A DNA stretch of 33,000 bases, taken from NCBI RefSeq assembly GCF_017347095.1, contig NZ_JADPRZ010000042.1:1-33000 (forward strand), in the 5' to 3' direction. This document shows positions 14,712 through 24,338 of the stretch, in pieces. The position numbers were made by a program, and so were the translations under genes. Position 1 is the stretch's first letter. The number at the start of each line of letters is the position of its first letter. The notes beneath the pieces are model-generated. The model did no database searches, was not told the origin of the DNA, and saw only the letters and a program-made list of their open reading frames with translations. This stretch comes from Sporosarcina sp. E16_8 (GTDB taxonomy: Bacteria > Bacillota > Bacilli > Bacillales_A > Planococcaceae).

Positions 14712-14745
14712 GCCCTACTTCCCACCAGCGGAGGTAGGGCTATTT
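14712..14745 (+). terminator. Terminator-like hairpin
   Basis: GCCCTACTTCC (14712-14722) pairs with GGAGGTAGGGC (14730-14740), 11 positions with one wobble, followed by TATTTCT. It has no obvious upstream gene of its own and may back up the S-layer terminator. Confidence 0.55.
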
Positions 14746-14918
14746 CTAATGGATGAGGAAAGTAGTTGAAGAACTAAGAATCAGATGTGAAACAGTTGGA
14801 ATTGGTGGTAGTGAAGGAGGGGGAGAAGCGTCTACCAGATGAACGAGTGGATACGATGTCATTGCGGTTGGTGAAGGAAATGTCTCTGTTGTACAAGAAC
14901 CGTACGACGAAGTTACAG

Positions 14919-15061
14919 GTATCCGTTCGTGGCACTATTCAGTCTATACGCTCAGGTAACATATATATTAGTTGAGGAGTAGAAAAAAACTAATCATCTA
15001 AATCTCTCTGAGTTTTTATGCAAGTGTGTGGACTGTTGGTCATTTTTTGTTGCACACGCAC
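14919..15061. repeat. MITE-like element, 143 bp, copy 2
   Basis: It aligns along its whole length with copy 1 in the same orientation. Shared blocks include TATTAGTTGAGGA, GAGTTTTTATG and TTTTTTGTTGCACA. Its left end has decayed to GTATCCGTTCG; the right end TGCACACGCAC is better kept. The interval between the copies holds only a weak 62-codon frame without a ribosome-binding site. From 15062 to 15540 the DNA is AT-rich with TTACATAA/TTATGTA motifs and no supported gene. Confidence 0.55.
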
Positions 15062-15540
15062 GCAATTAATTATTCATAAATATCCATTGTGCTCAAGAGG
15101 TGTGTGCGACTTGTTTTCTATTTCACCATGCACAGTTACATAATTTGCTCATTAGAAATCTATGGAAACTTTCTACACCATATTACATAATCGACTAAAA
15201 TATTATGTAGGTTATTGGGTAATGGACTACTCAATTATATTATTATGTAGAAAATAGAATAAATTATCGCAATATTTAAATTAACATATTACCAATTTGA
15301 TAGTATGCTTGGAATGGTGAAATATGTGTTGATAGCTTACTGTTTGCGGTGTGTGACTTTACTAATATTTTCTGGAATGCATATTTAATTGGGAAAAGTG
15401 ATGAAACTTATAGGAAAGGAGAGTAGAGTTTTTTGATAGTATGAACAACGCTGCAGGTGTAGCTACATTACTAAGCTAGGATAATATAGAACAACCTGGT
15501 CTGCCAAAGTTTAAGGTTAGCAGTAGCATCTATGTAGCCG

Positions 15541-15589
15541 TTTACGGTAACTTAACATCTCTTACAATAAAATAATAATCTACTAGAAT
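15541..15589 (+). promoter_or_regulatory. Pho-box-like promoter of the SLH nucleotidase gene
   Basis: TTTACG (15541), TTAACA (15552) and TTACAA (15562) are direct repeats spaced 11 and 10 bp, the arrangement of PhoP-binding TT(A/C/T)ACA boxes in B. subtilis. The last one also sits as a -35 substitute 16 bp before TAGAAT (15584-15589). A further TTAACA is at 15602. Two dyads, AATGTTAA/TTAACATT (15587-15609) and AATTTAAG/CTTAAATT (15635-15663), lie in the leader. PhoP control is an inference supported by the enzyme encoded. Confidence 0.5.
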
Positions 15590-15688
15590 GTTAATAATCA
15601 CTTAACATTTAAAGGATTTTTACATGATACTATTAATTTAAGGATTAACTTAATTCTTAAATTACATACGATTAAAGGAGGTCAGTAA

Positions 15689-18600
15689 ATGAAGAAGCAT
15701 GCCAATTCATATAAAAAAGTATTCGGGGCGACATTAGCTGTAGCGGTAGCAACGGGAACGATAGCGGTAGCTGCACCAGTATATACACAAGCCGATGAGG
15801 TGAAAATCCCCTCCTTTTCTGATGTAAAGAACATTGAAAGTCATCATTTCTATGAGAGTGTCAGAAGTTTGGCTTCTAGAGGAATAGTAAAAGGGTATCC
15901 AGATGGCACTTTTAAACCTTATCAGTCAGTAACTCGGGGACAAATCGCTAGCGTTTTAGCGCAATCACTTGGATTAGACACGAAAAATGTGAAAAACCCG
16001 GGATTCAAAGATGTGAAAGTGACTGACCCACATTATGGGGCAATCGCTGCCCTTGTTGAAGCAGGCATAGTGAAAGGGTATAACGATAAGACATTTAAAC
16101 CAGGTGGGTCACTGACGCGCGCGCATATAGCCAAGATGATTAGTATCGGATTTAATCTTGAAGAAGCCAAGCTTACAAATAGTCCATTTACAGATGTGAA
16201 AGCGAAACACTGGTACGCAAATTATGTCCAAGCTTTGATCACAAATGAAATTACAACTGGGACCACTCCAACTACGTTTGAACCGAATGCTTTCGTTACA
16301 AGGGGGCAAATGGCTTCTTTAATTGTTCGAAGTGAAACGGCTACCCGTGTTGATCAAAGTGACTCGACTGTTAAAAGTACAGGGAAATTGGTTAGTGTAA
16401 CAAATGAGTCAGTTAAGCTATCGACTGGAACATATGCATTGTCAGCAGACATGAAGAAACTTTTGAATGCTTCCAATTCAGCAGCTCTTTTAGGAGCAGT
16501 TCTAGAATATACAGTTAAAAATGGAGTAATTATCGAAATTGCTTCAATTGAATTGACAGCGGATGGCAATGAAACCAATAATGCCATATTAGATGGACAA
16601 GGGTCTACATTTGCAGGGTCAGTACGTATTAATGGCGATTATGTTTTATTGAAAAATATAACGATTGCCGGGAATTTGGAGATAGGGAAAGAAGTAGAAA
16701 ACAGTTTCAAAGCTGATGATATCAAGGTTATAGGGAAAGTGAGTCTTACTGATAATGCCTCACGTAACCGAGTCGGAAAAGTGTTCGGAACAGCCACTGT
16801 AGAAAAGAAAGAACCAAGTGTTGTATTCACGAACTCTACTATCCACTCTGTGGAATTGTCTAAGAGCAAAAAAATAATCATTGAAGTAAAAGGGAATTCA
16901 ACAGTTCAAGGATTTAACCTTTTATCCAACGTTCATTTAAAAGCCGATAAGGGAATTACATTGCCGAAAGTGACTGTAGAAAAAGGTGCAACGAACGTTA
17001 CGTTGGATGCATCAGTGGTCAACCTACTAGTGGACACGCCTAATGCATTGTCGATTGATGGAACAGCCACTATCAAAAATGTAATCGTCGAATTCAAGAT
17101 TGACTTGAAGCTCTTAACAATCGGGGAAATCGAAAAAATCATTGTTAAACTCAAAGGCACGACAATCACATTAGGAGCTAAAACAAAAGTCAGTAGTTTT
17201 GAACTTCCAACAGGGGTAACCGTAAAAGATATTATTGTGAATTTTAATGAATTCAATGGAGGCAGTACTTCTAATGGTGGAAACACAGGCGGAGACTGGG
17301 ACCCAAGCCCGAATCCAAATCCAAATCCACCAATTGGCGGTGGTGGAAAAACGTTTAACCTTTCTTTGATGCACGTAAATGATATACATGCGAATACTAA
17401 CAAAGCACCAAAGCTTGTTACAGCAGTAAAAGAAGTACGGACAGTTAAACCGGATGCATTGTTATTAAATGCAGGGGATGTATTCTCAGGTACTTTATAT
17501 TTTAATGAATTCCTAGGACAAGCAGACTTAGCGTTTATGAATTTAATGAAAGTCGACGCTATGACATTTGGTAACCATGAGTTTGACCTTGGTTCATCAG
17601 CGGAAGGTCACAAAGCATTGGTCGACTTCATTGAAGCTGCAAACTTCCCGTTTGTATCCGCAAACGTAGATTTTTCAAAAGACGATAAATTCACTAATTT
17701 GTTTAATACGAAGATTCCTACAACCCCTAAGAATGGGAATATCTACACAGGAATTGTAAAAGAAATAAATGGAGAAAAAGTCGGTATCTTTGGACTAACA
17801 ACTGCGGAAACGGCAGACATTGCAAGTCCAGGAAAAGTTACATTCTCTAACTATATTGAGGATGCAAAAAAGATGGTTGCAGAGTTCGAAAAAATGGGTG
17901 TTAACAAAATCGTTGCACTTACACATATTGGTTTTGATGATAATGCGGCTATGGACAATGACCAAGAACTAGCTGCAAATGTAGCTGGGATTGACGTAAT
18001 TGTAGGTGGACATAGTCATACACAATTAGACGTTCCCGTAGTTGTAGACAAAGATGGAAATGGGAAAGCGAAAGATAAAACAATTATTGTACAAGCGTAT
18101 CAATATTCGGATTATCTAGGGACATTAGACGTTGAATTTGATAAAAATGGCGTCGTTGTTGGTCATGCAGGAAAATTAATTGAAATCAATAAAACGCAAA
18201 AAGATGCTGAGGGTAAAGATAAAAAAGATGAAAAAGGAAATGTTTTATATGTAATTCCTGATGATGCAGAGGCAGTTAAGCTCTTAAAACCTTATAAGGA
18301 TAAAATCGCTGCTGTTAATGAAAAGGAAATTGGAGTAACGCTTGAAAATGCACTAGTAAGTGCAAGAACATCTGATAAAGATTATGTACCGGGCACAAGT
18401 GTACGAGCTAGTGAAACGATTCTCGGGAACTTAATTACAGATGGCATGCTTGCAAAAGCGCAAGGATATGTAAAAGATAAAAAAGTAATTATGGCATTCC
18501 AAAATGGTGGAGGAATTAGGGCTGGAATTGGAGCGGGACCAATCACGGTAGGTGAAGTAATCACTGTACTTCCATTTGGTAACACATTAGCAACAATGGA

Positions 18601-19258
18601 GCTAACAGGTTCCGAATTAAAAGCTACCTTTGAAATTAGTTTTAAAGAGTATCCAAAAGAAAGCGGTGGATTCTTACATGTATCAGGTGCGAAAGTGAAA
18701 TACGATTCTTCGAAACCTGCTGGACAACGTGTAGTTTCAATTGCATATAAAAATGATGATGGTACGTATACTGAAATCGAAAACGCTAAGACGTACACAA
18801 TAGCAACAAACGCATTCACAGCTAAAGGCGGAGACGGCTATGACGTTCTTAAAAAAGCGTATGCTGCAGGCCGTGCAACAGACCTTGGGCTTTCAGATTG
18901 GGAAAACTTAAGAGAACATTTAGTATCACTTGGAACTATTCCAATTAAAATTGAAGGTCGTCTTGTAGATGTTGCTGGTGTTGACGAAGAACCGGGTACT
19001 GAAGACGTAGCAGGTAAAGATTTTTCAGGTACAGTTGACGCACCAAAAATTTACAACGGTAACGTTACAGTATCGGTCACAGACGTAGTTTCATTTAAAA
19101 ATGTAACTGTTAAAGGGAATTTGATCCTTACAGGCACGCCAACTGAAAAAGTGTCATTCGCAAATATTATGGTTACAGGAAATTTGGATATTTCAAAGCT
19201 TGATGGAGAAAACTTTGACTTTAATGGCATTACTGTCGATGGAGAAACGATTTTTTAA
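15689..19258 (+). CDS. SLH-anchored 5'-nucleotidase / metallophosphoesterase (UshA-like)
   Basis: This 1189-residue surface enzyme has a signal peptide (cleavage near Ala35) and three SLH domains at about 41-92, 104-155 and 166-215. A beta-rich region at about 270-540 repeats phrases like LLKNITIAGNLEIG. After a Pro/Asn/Gly linker comes the catalytic part. Metal ligands of a UshA-type metallophosphoesterase are visible: Asp565 and His567 (VNDIHAN), Asp597 (AGDVFSG), Asn629 and His630 (FGNHEFD), His775 and His777 (GGHSHT). The nucleotidase C-terminal domain has QNGGGIRAGI (from about 938) and FTAKGGDGYD. It should dephosphorylate nucleotides outside the cell. The last 75 residues form another NVTVKGNLILTG beta module. 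AAAGGAGG precedes ATG. The gene starts a likely unit with the downstream nuclease, though a terminator separates them. Confidence 0.9.
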   Translation: MKKHANSYKKVFGATLAVAVATGTIAVAAPVYTQADEVKIPSFSDVKNIESHHFYESVRSLASRGIVKGYPDGTFKPYQSVTRGQIASVLAQSLGLDTKNVKNPGFKDVKVTDPHYGAIAALVEAGIVKGYNDKTFKPGGSLTRAHIAKMISIGFNLEEAKLTNSPFTDVKAKHWYANYVQALITNEITTGTTPTTFEPNAFVTRGQMASLIVRSETATRVDQSDSTVKSTGKLVSVTNESVKLSTGTYALSADMKKLLNASNSAALLGAVLEYTVKNGVIIEIASIELTADGNETNNAILDGQGSTFAGSVRINGDYVLLKNITIAGNLEIGKEVENSFKADDIKVIGKVSLTDNASRNRVGKVFGTATVEKKEPSVVFTNSTIHSVELSKSKKIIIEVKGNSTVQGFNLLSNVHLKADKGITLPKVTVEKGATNVTLDASVVNLLVDTPNALSIDGTATIKNVIVEFKIDLKLLTIGEIEKIIVKLKGTTITLGAKTKVSSFELPTGVTVKDIIVNFNEFNGGSTSNGGNTGGDWDPSPNPNPNPPIGGGGKTFNLSLMHVNDIHANTNKAPKLVTAVKEVRTVKPDALLLNAGDVFSGTLYFNEFLGQADLAFMNLMKVDAMTFGNHEFDLGSSAEGHKALVDFIEAANFPFVSANVDFSKDDKFTNLFNTKIPTTPKNGNIYTGIVKEINGEKVGIFGLTTAETADIASPGKVTFSNYIEDAKKMVAEFEKMGVNKIVALTHIGFDDNAAMDNDQELAANVAGIDVIVGGHSHTQLDVPVVVDKDGNGKAKDKTIIVQAYQYSDYLGTLDVEFDKNGVVVGHAGKLIEINKTQKDAEGKDKKDEKGNVLYVIPDDAEAVKLLKPYKDKIAAVNEKEIGVTLENALVSARTSDKDYVPGTSVRASETILGNLITDGMLAKAQGYVKDKKVIMAFQNGGGIRAGIGAGPITVGEVITVLPFGNTLATMELTGSELKATFEISFKEYPKESGGFLHVSGAKVKYDSSKPAGQRVVSIAYKNDDGTYTEIENAKTYTIATNAFTAKGGDGYDVLKKAYAAGRATDLGLSDWENLREHLVSLGTIPIKIEGRLVDVAGVDEEPGTEDVAGKDFSGTVDAPKIYNGNVTVSVTDVVSFKNVTVKGNLILTGTPTEKVSFANIMVTGNLDISKLDGENFDFNGITVDGETIF

Positions 19259-19265
19259 GCTATTG

Positions 19266-19304
19266 TGCAAAGCCTTCTGCTAGTAGGAAAAGGCTTTGCA
19301 TTTT
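19266..19304 (+). terminator. Intrinsic terminator between nucleotidase and nuclease genes
   Basis: TGCAAAGCCTT (19266-19276) pairs perfectly over 11 bp with AAGGCTTTGCA (19290-19300), followed by TTTT. The T tract is short, so partial readthrough is possible. Only 54 bp remain before the next start codon, with a TATATA at about 19337 as the only promoter hint. Confidence 0.8.
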
Positions 19305-19358
19305 CAATGTCACATTTGCTTTACTCAAAAACTGTATATAAAAAGGAGAATTGTTTAG

Positions 19359-22300
19359 ATGAGTAAAAGGAATTGGAAGAAGCCTATAAATACTATGTTA
19401 GCGGCAAGTTTAGTAGCGGGACTAGTAGTACCGGCAATACCTGCTACGGTAAGTGCTGCAACCAATGCAACTGACTTAATTATATCGGAGTATATGGAGG
19501 GGAGTGGCGAAAATAAGGCACTTGAGCTTTACAACGGAACAGGAAATGAGATTAATTTAAAAGATTATAAATTGGAACTTTACTCAAATGGATCACCAAC
19601 AGTTAGTCAAACACTATCATTCGCTGAAACAGATAAAGTGGCTAGCGGAGCAATATATGTTTTAGTAAAAGATCATAGTAATACAGATGCATCTTTAAAG
19701 AGTAAGGCAAATAAATTAGACTCTACTGTTATCAATTTTAACGGTGATGATGTACTTGTTTTAAAAAAAGATAATGTTGTTATTGATTCTATTGGACAGG
19801 TTGGAAAAAGAATTAACTTTGGTTTGGATGTTACGCTAGTACGTAACAGCTCTGTTACAACGGGCGACAAAATTATTGATGACGCGTTCAACCCTTCAGT
19901 CGAGTGGACGGCGTTCCCTAAAGACGATTCATCCAATTTAGGTTCGCATACGATGGATGGTTCAACACCAGTAGATCCCGACCCTGATCCAGGAGAACCT
20001 GCGGAGACTATTTCAATCTCAGACGCTCGTGCTACAAAACTTGGTGAAACCGTTACAATCAAAGCCATCGTGGCAGCCAACTTGAAAAATACCATGTCAG
20101 TTCAAGATGCAACTGGCGGTATCGCAGTGCGGCCTTCAAGTTTAGCAGCAACAGTTGGGGATGAAGTAATACTTACCGGTACATTGGCAGAATTCAAAGG
20201 CCTCCTCCAATTGGATGCAGCTACAATCGTTGAAAAAACGGAAAATGTTGGTGCGCCGACTCTTAAAGTAGTAACAGGAGCAGAAGTCAACGAAGCGAAT
20301 GAATCTCTTCTCGTGCAAACGAAACTTGTAACGTTAACTTCAGTGGATGCAAACTTTAATTACAAAGCGACAGATGGGACAACAGAATTTATTGTCCGTG
20401 ATGAAAACAATGCCTTAGGGTTAGCGGTTGGTAACCAATATGAGTCAATTGCAGGAATTGTCCAACAATTCGATGCGGACTATCAAATCATTCCACGCTC
20501 ACAGCAAGACATTGTCGCAGACAGCTCGGTTATCCAACCAGTCTTCGCGAATCCGGGAAGTGGAACATTTGTCGGAGGAACGACGGTAACATTATCAACT
20601 AGTACGGCGAATGCACAAATTCTTTACACAGTAGATGGTAAAGATCCAATCGGTAATGGTACTGAATACGGTACACCAATCGAAATTAAAGAAAATACGA
20701 CACTTAAAGCAGTTGTGAAAGCTGAAGATGGATCACTCAGTGAAGTGAAAACATTCGACTATACCATTACGGATAGCCTCCAAATTCACGATATCCAAGG
20801 CGGAGGACATATGTCCACATTTGCGGATAAAACGGTTGAAGGAATAGAAGGAGTGGTTACCTACTCATTCACTTTAAGCGGTTCGACATACTATACTGTC
20901 CAAACGCCGGATGCATTAGCAGATGACAATCCAAATACCTCTGAAGCGATTCTCCTATACAGTGGTAATAGTTCTTGGCCAATCAAAGTGGGAGATTTAG
21001 TAGCTGTAAGCGGAAAAGTTACTGAATATGCAATCGATGGCTATGATGACCGACAAACAACTGACATGAAAACAACACAAATTAATGTTAGAAACGATCA
21101 AGGCGGGAATGTAACCGTTGTGAAGAAAGATGTAGCATTACCGGCACCAATTATTATTGACGAAAAGAACTTGCCAACAAAGCATATTGATAGCGATAAT
21201 TTAGCAGTATTCAACCCAGACGTAGATGCAATTGATTTCTGGGAAAGCTTAGAAAGCATGCGTGTACAAGTTGGCGATGTGAAAACTGTAGCGCCACAAG
21301 ATAATGGTGACCTTGTAACCGTACTTGAAAGTAAGAAAACGAACTCCTTACATGGAGGACTTCTATTAGAAGAAAATAACCAAAATGCGGACCGCATCCA
21401 ATTTAGATTAGAGCCAAATGGAACGGCACGTAGCTTTGAAGTTGCGACTGGTGACAAATTCAGAGGACCAATTGTAGGGATAGTCGGCTATTCATACCAA
21501 AACTATAAAATCTATGCTTCATTGGATGAAATGAAAGCGAAACATTCAAAAGGAAGTGCAACACCCGAAAAAACAGCCATTGTAAAAGCAGATGATAAGG
21601 TAACGATTGCTTCTTACAACTTGGAAAACTTCTCAAATAATAAGAAGTCAACAACCGATGACAAGGCTAAGAAATTGGCAAGAGCTTTTGCTTCTGACAT
21701 GCAAAGTCCTGATATTGTTGGGGTAACAGAAGTGCAAGACAATAATGGCCAAGATGCAGGAAACTCAGAAGCATCACAAAGTTATGAAAGACTGATTGCT
21801 GAAATTGTAAAAGCAGGCGGCGTGAAATATGAGTATGCCAATATCGACCCGGTTAACAATCAAGATGGCGGCGCACCAAATGCCAATATCCGAGTTGGAT
21901 TCCTTTATAACCCAGCGCGAGTTACGTTAACAAAAGGTAACCCACAGGGAGATGCTATAAAGGCAGTTGAATATAAGGACGGAAAGTTAACGTTAAACCC
22001 TGGACGAATCGATCCTACAAACGCTGCATTTGCCAGTAGTCGTAAGCCTTTAGCAGCTCAGTTCGATTTCCAAGGGGAAAGCGTAATTGTTATTGCCAAC
22101 CATTGGAATTCGAAAAATGGAGACACACCACTCTTTGGCTCACAGCAACCACCAGTTTACAAGAGTGAAGTACAACGCCATAAAATCGCAAACATCGTAA
22201 ATGATTTTGTGAAGGATGTAAAATCACAAAACCCGAAGGCAAACGTCGTGTCTCTTGGTGATTTTAACGACTTCCAATTCTCTGAGACCCTAAAGATTCA

Positions 22301-23897
22301 TGAGGGTGATACTATGACGAATATGATTAACAAAGTGGAAACAGCTGATCGTTACTCATACGTGTTTGGTGGAAATTCACAAGTATTGGATCACATTCTA
22401 GTTACCAATAATTTAGTGGATAAAACAGCTATTGATATTCTCCACATTAACGCGGATTTCACAGATATGGCAGGACGTGCAAGTGACCATGATCCAGTTC
22501 TCGTCCAAATTGACCTTGCAGGTGGAGATGTTGTGGTTCCAAGCGAAGCTGAAAAAGCATACAACATCAAAAATCTTAAAACGAAAAAATTAACGATTGG
22601 TAAACCAAGTGTTTCTGTTACACTCGATGATACCTCAGTTATCACAGATGGTATTGTATTTACAGGAGCTTATGCAGAATTCCATGGTATAGGTTTTGCA
22701 AAGACAGCAGTAACGATCAAACCAGTTGAGGCTGGAGCGATTATTGATTTCAAAGGCACGAAAGTGAAAGAAGTCACCATCGATGGCGCGAACGTAAACG
22801 AAGTTAGAGGCGCTGAAAAGATTCAAGACATTAAATTTATTAATGGTGCGACTAAGGACAACATTAAATTCACAAATGCGAAAGGGGAACCCATTGAGGT
22901 TCCTTCTTTGCCTGGTGGAAACAATGCACCGATTGTAAAGAAAGCTATTCCGAACCAAACAGTTATAGATGGAGAATCAATCTCCATCTTATTGACTGAC
23001 CACTTCTCAGATCCAGAGAACGACAAGCTTACATTCGTGTCTACGAAGGGTACAATTCAAGGGGATTCATTACAACTAACGCTCCCTGAAGGTAACTATA
23101 TTGTAGGCGTGACGGCTTCAGACGGGACCAAGTCCGTTACAGCTAGTTTTTCCGTAACGGTAACAGCCTCTGTTGAATTGCCAACAGATAACTATTACAA
23201 AGATGCGATTGGTAAAGACGGACAAGCGTTAAAAACTGCACTCCATGAAATAATTGATGACCATACAGAACTTACGTATACAAAAGCGTGGGAAGCACTC
23301 CGTGAAACAGATGAGGATCCAAATAATGTGAACAATGTTATCTTATTTTATTCCGGGGATTCACGCTCTAAAACTCGCAATGGTGGTAACGTCGGCGACT
23401 GGAACCGAGAACATACCTGGGCGAAATCTCACGGGAACTTCGGAACGAGTAAAGGACCAGGCACAGATATTCATCACTTGCGTCCTACAGATGTTCAAGT
23501 AAATAGTTTAAGAAGTAACTTGGATTTTGACAACGGCGGCAGCGCTGTAAAAGGCTGTAATGGCTGTTTCAAGACAGGTAGTTCTTTTGAACCACCCGAT
23601 AATGTAAAAGGTGACGTGGCAAGAATTCTCTTTTATATGGCGACTCGCTATGAAAAGGGTGACAAAGTTGACTTGGAATTAAACGACAAGCTTAATAACG
23701 GAAGTGCGCCTTACCACGGAAAACTTTCGACTTTATTAAAATGGCATGCACAAGATCCAGTCGATGGATTTGAACGTAACCGAAATAATATCATCCAAAA
23801 ATGGCAAGGTAACCGCAATCCGTTTATTGATCATCCTGAATGGGCGGAATTGATATGGAAGCAAGCTGCCTCAGCTGATATGCAAATTGCATCTTAA
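19359..23897 (+). CDS. Secreted multidomain protein with two nuclease domains (EEP plus endonuclease I)
   Basis: This 1512-residue exported protein has a signal peptide ending near TVSAA. In order it carries a lamin-tail-like domain (IISEYMEGSGENKALELYN, about 40-175), an OB-like region (about 215-315), a chitobiase C-terminal-like fold (ILYTVDGKDP, about 395-470), a second OB-like ExeM-type region, and an endonuclease/exonuclease/phosphatase domain at about 745-1055. The EEP residues are Asn754 and Glu756 (YNLENF), Glu791, Asp968 and Asn970 (GDFND), and Asp1046, His1047 (SDHDP). After a beta module and a cadherin-like domain comes an endonuclease I/BsnI-like domain (about 1275-1510) with NREHTWAKSHG (His1352) and DIHHLRP. 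It has no SLH or sortase signal. It should degrade extracellular DNA. AAAAGGAG precedes ATG. Confidence 0.88.
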   Translation: MSKRNWKKPINTMLAASLVAGLVVPAIPATVSAATNATDLIISEYMEGSGENKALELYNGTGNEINLKDYKLELYSNGSPTVSQTLSFAETDKVASGAIYVLVKDHSNTDASLKSKANKLDSTVINFNGDDVLVLKKDNVVIDSIGQVGKRINFGLDVTLVRNSSVTTGDKIIDDAFNPSVEWTAFPKDDSSNLGSHTMDGSTPVDPDPDPGEPAETISISDARATKLGETVTIKAIVAANLKNTMSVQDATGGIAVRPSSLAATVGDEVILTGTLAEFKGLLQLDAATIVEKTENVGAPTLKVVTGAEVNEANESLLVQTKLVTLTSVDANFNYKATDGTTEFIVRDENNALGLAVGNQYESIAGIVQQFDADYQIIPRSQQDIVADSSVIQPVFANPGSGTFVGGTTVTLSTSTANAQILYTVDGKDPIGNGTEYGTPIEIKENTTLKAVVKAEDGSLSEVKTFDYTITDSLQIHDIQGGGHMSTFADKTVEGIEGVVTYSFTLSGSTYYTVQTPDALADDNPNTSEAILLYSGNSSWPIKVGDLVAVSGKVTEYAIDGYDDRQTTDMKTTQINVRNDQGGNVTVVKKDVALPAPIIIDEKNLPTKHIDSDNLAVFNPDVDAIDFWESLESMRVQVGDVKTVAPQDNGDLVTVLESKKTNSLHGGLLLEENNQNADRIQFRLEPNGTARSFEVATGDKFRGPIVGIVGYSYQNYKIYASLDEMKAKHSKGSATPEKTAIVKADDKVTIASYNLENFSNNKKSTTDDKAKKLARAFASDMQSPDIVGVTEVQDNNGQDAGNSEASQSYERLIAEIVKAGGVKYEYANIDPVNNQDGGAPNANIRVGFLYNPARVTLTKGNPQGDAIKAVEYKDGKLTLNPGRIDPTNAAFASSRKPLAAQFDFQGESVIVIANHWNSKNGDTPLFGSQQPPVYKSEVQRHKIANIVNDFVKDVKSQNPKANVVSLGDFNDFQFSETLKIHEGDTMTNMINKVETADRYSYVFGGNSQVLDHILVTNNLVDKTAIDILHINADFTDMAGRASDHDPVLVQIDLAGGDVVVPSEAEKAYNIKNLKTKKLTIGKPSVSVTLDDTSVITDGIVFTGAYAEFHGIGFAKTAVTIKPVEAGAIIDFKGTKVKEVTIDGANVNEVRGAEKIQDIKFINGATKDNIKFTNAKGEPIEVPSLPGGNNAPIVKKAIPNQTVIDGESISILLTDHFSDPENDKLTFVSTKGTIQGDSLQLTLPEGNYIVGVTASDGTKSVTASFSVTVTASVELPTDNYYKDAIGKDGQALKTALHEIIDDHTELTYTKAWEALRETDEDPNNVNNVILFYSGDSRSKTRNGGNVGDWNREHTWAKSHGNFGTSKGPGTDIHHLRPTDVQVNSLRSNLDFDNGGSAVKGCNGCFKTGSSFEPPDNVKGDVARILFYMATRYEKGDKVDLELNDKLNNGSAPYHGKLSTLLKWHAQDPVDGFERNRNNIIQKWQGNRNPFIDHPEWAELIWKQAASADMQIAS

Positions 23898-23972
23898 TGC
23901 TAAATTATTATGTCTGACTCTATTTGGGAAACTACTCGAAATGTACTAGAATAGTGTGAGTAAAAAAGGAGG

Positions 23973-24006
23973 ATTCAGCCATATTTACTTTGGCTGGATT
24001 TTTTAC
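23973..24006 (+). terminator. Intrinsic terminator of the nuclease gene
   Basis: ATTCAGCCA (23973-23981) pairs with TGGCTGGAT (23991-23999), nine positions with one wobble, followed by a T run. The remainder up to 24190 shows no gene. Confidence 0.8.
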
Positions 24007-24192
24007 TGTGAATTATTAAAATCTAGTGAGTTGTCATAGCTGCACTTTGCTCAAGTACTCCAACAAATTATTTCATTCCTAAAGTAGTCAATCGGGCAAA
24101 TCCTTATTCCTTTGCTATTTACGTTGGAGGTGGATAGAGCCTTAGTGGTCCAAAGCAACAACGACAAATTATTTGGTTAGTTGTACCTAAAA

Positions 24193-24268
24193 TTTTGAAT
24201 ATATATTACAAGATAAAAGGTTTGACTATTCAAAATATATTTTTGAAACGGGTTGATTATCCTATAAT
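24193..24268 (+). promoter_or_regulatory. Dyad and -10 box upstream of the LRR-SLH gene
   Basis: TTTTGAATA (24193-24201) and TATTCAAAA (24227-24235) form a perfect 9-bp inverted repeat with 25 bp between arms. A similar TTTTTGAAA follows. A perfect TATAAT lies at 24263-24268, with TTTTGA 16 bp upstream as a possible -35. The leader would be about 65 nt. The dyad could be an operator. Confidence 0.45.
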
Positions 24269-24338
24269 GATTCTTTAGTATTAAGAGTATTGGCATGCTT
24301 TGATAGTCATGCTTGGATGAAGGGGAGGTAGAAAGAAT

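Noticed and set aside
14787..14975. 62-codon + strand frame between the two MITE-like copies
   Set aside because: It starts at GTG without a Shine-Dalgarno, its 3' part lies inside repeat copy 2 and the peptide has no recognisable features.
15411..15575. Possible gene relic: an in-frame stretch with one internal TAG reading DNIEQPGLPKFKV after the stop
   Set aside because: It looks slightly protein-like, but it is short, interrupted and overlaps the Pho-box-like promoter; chance cannot be excluded.
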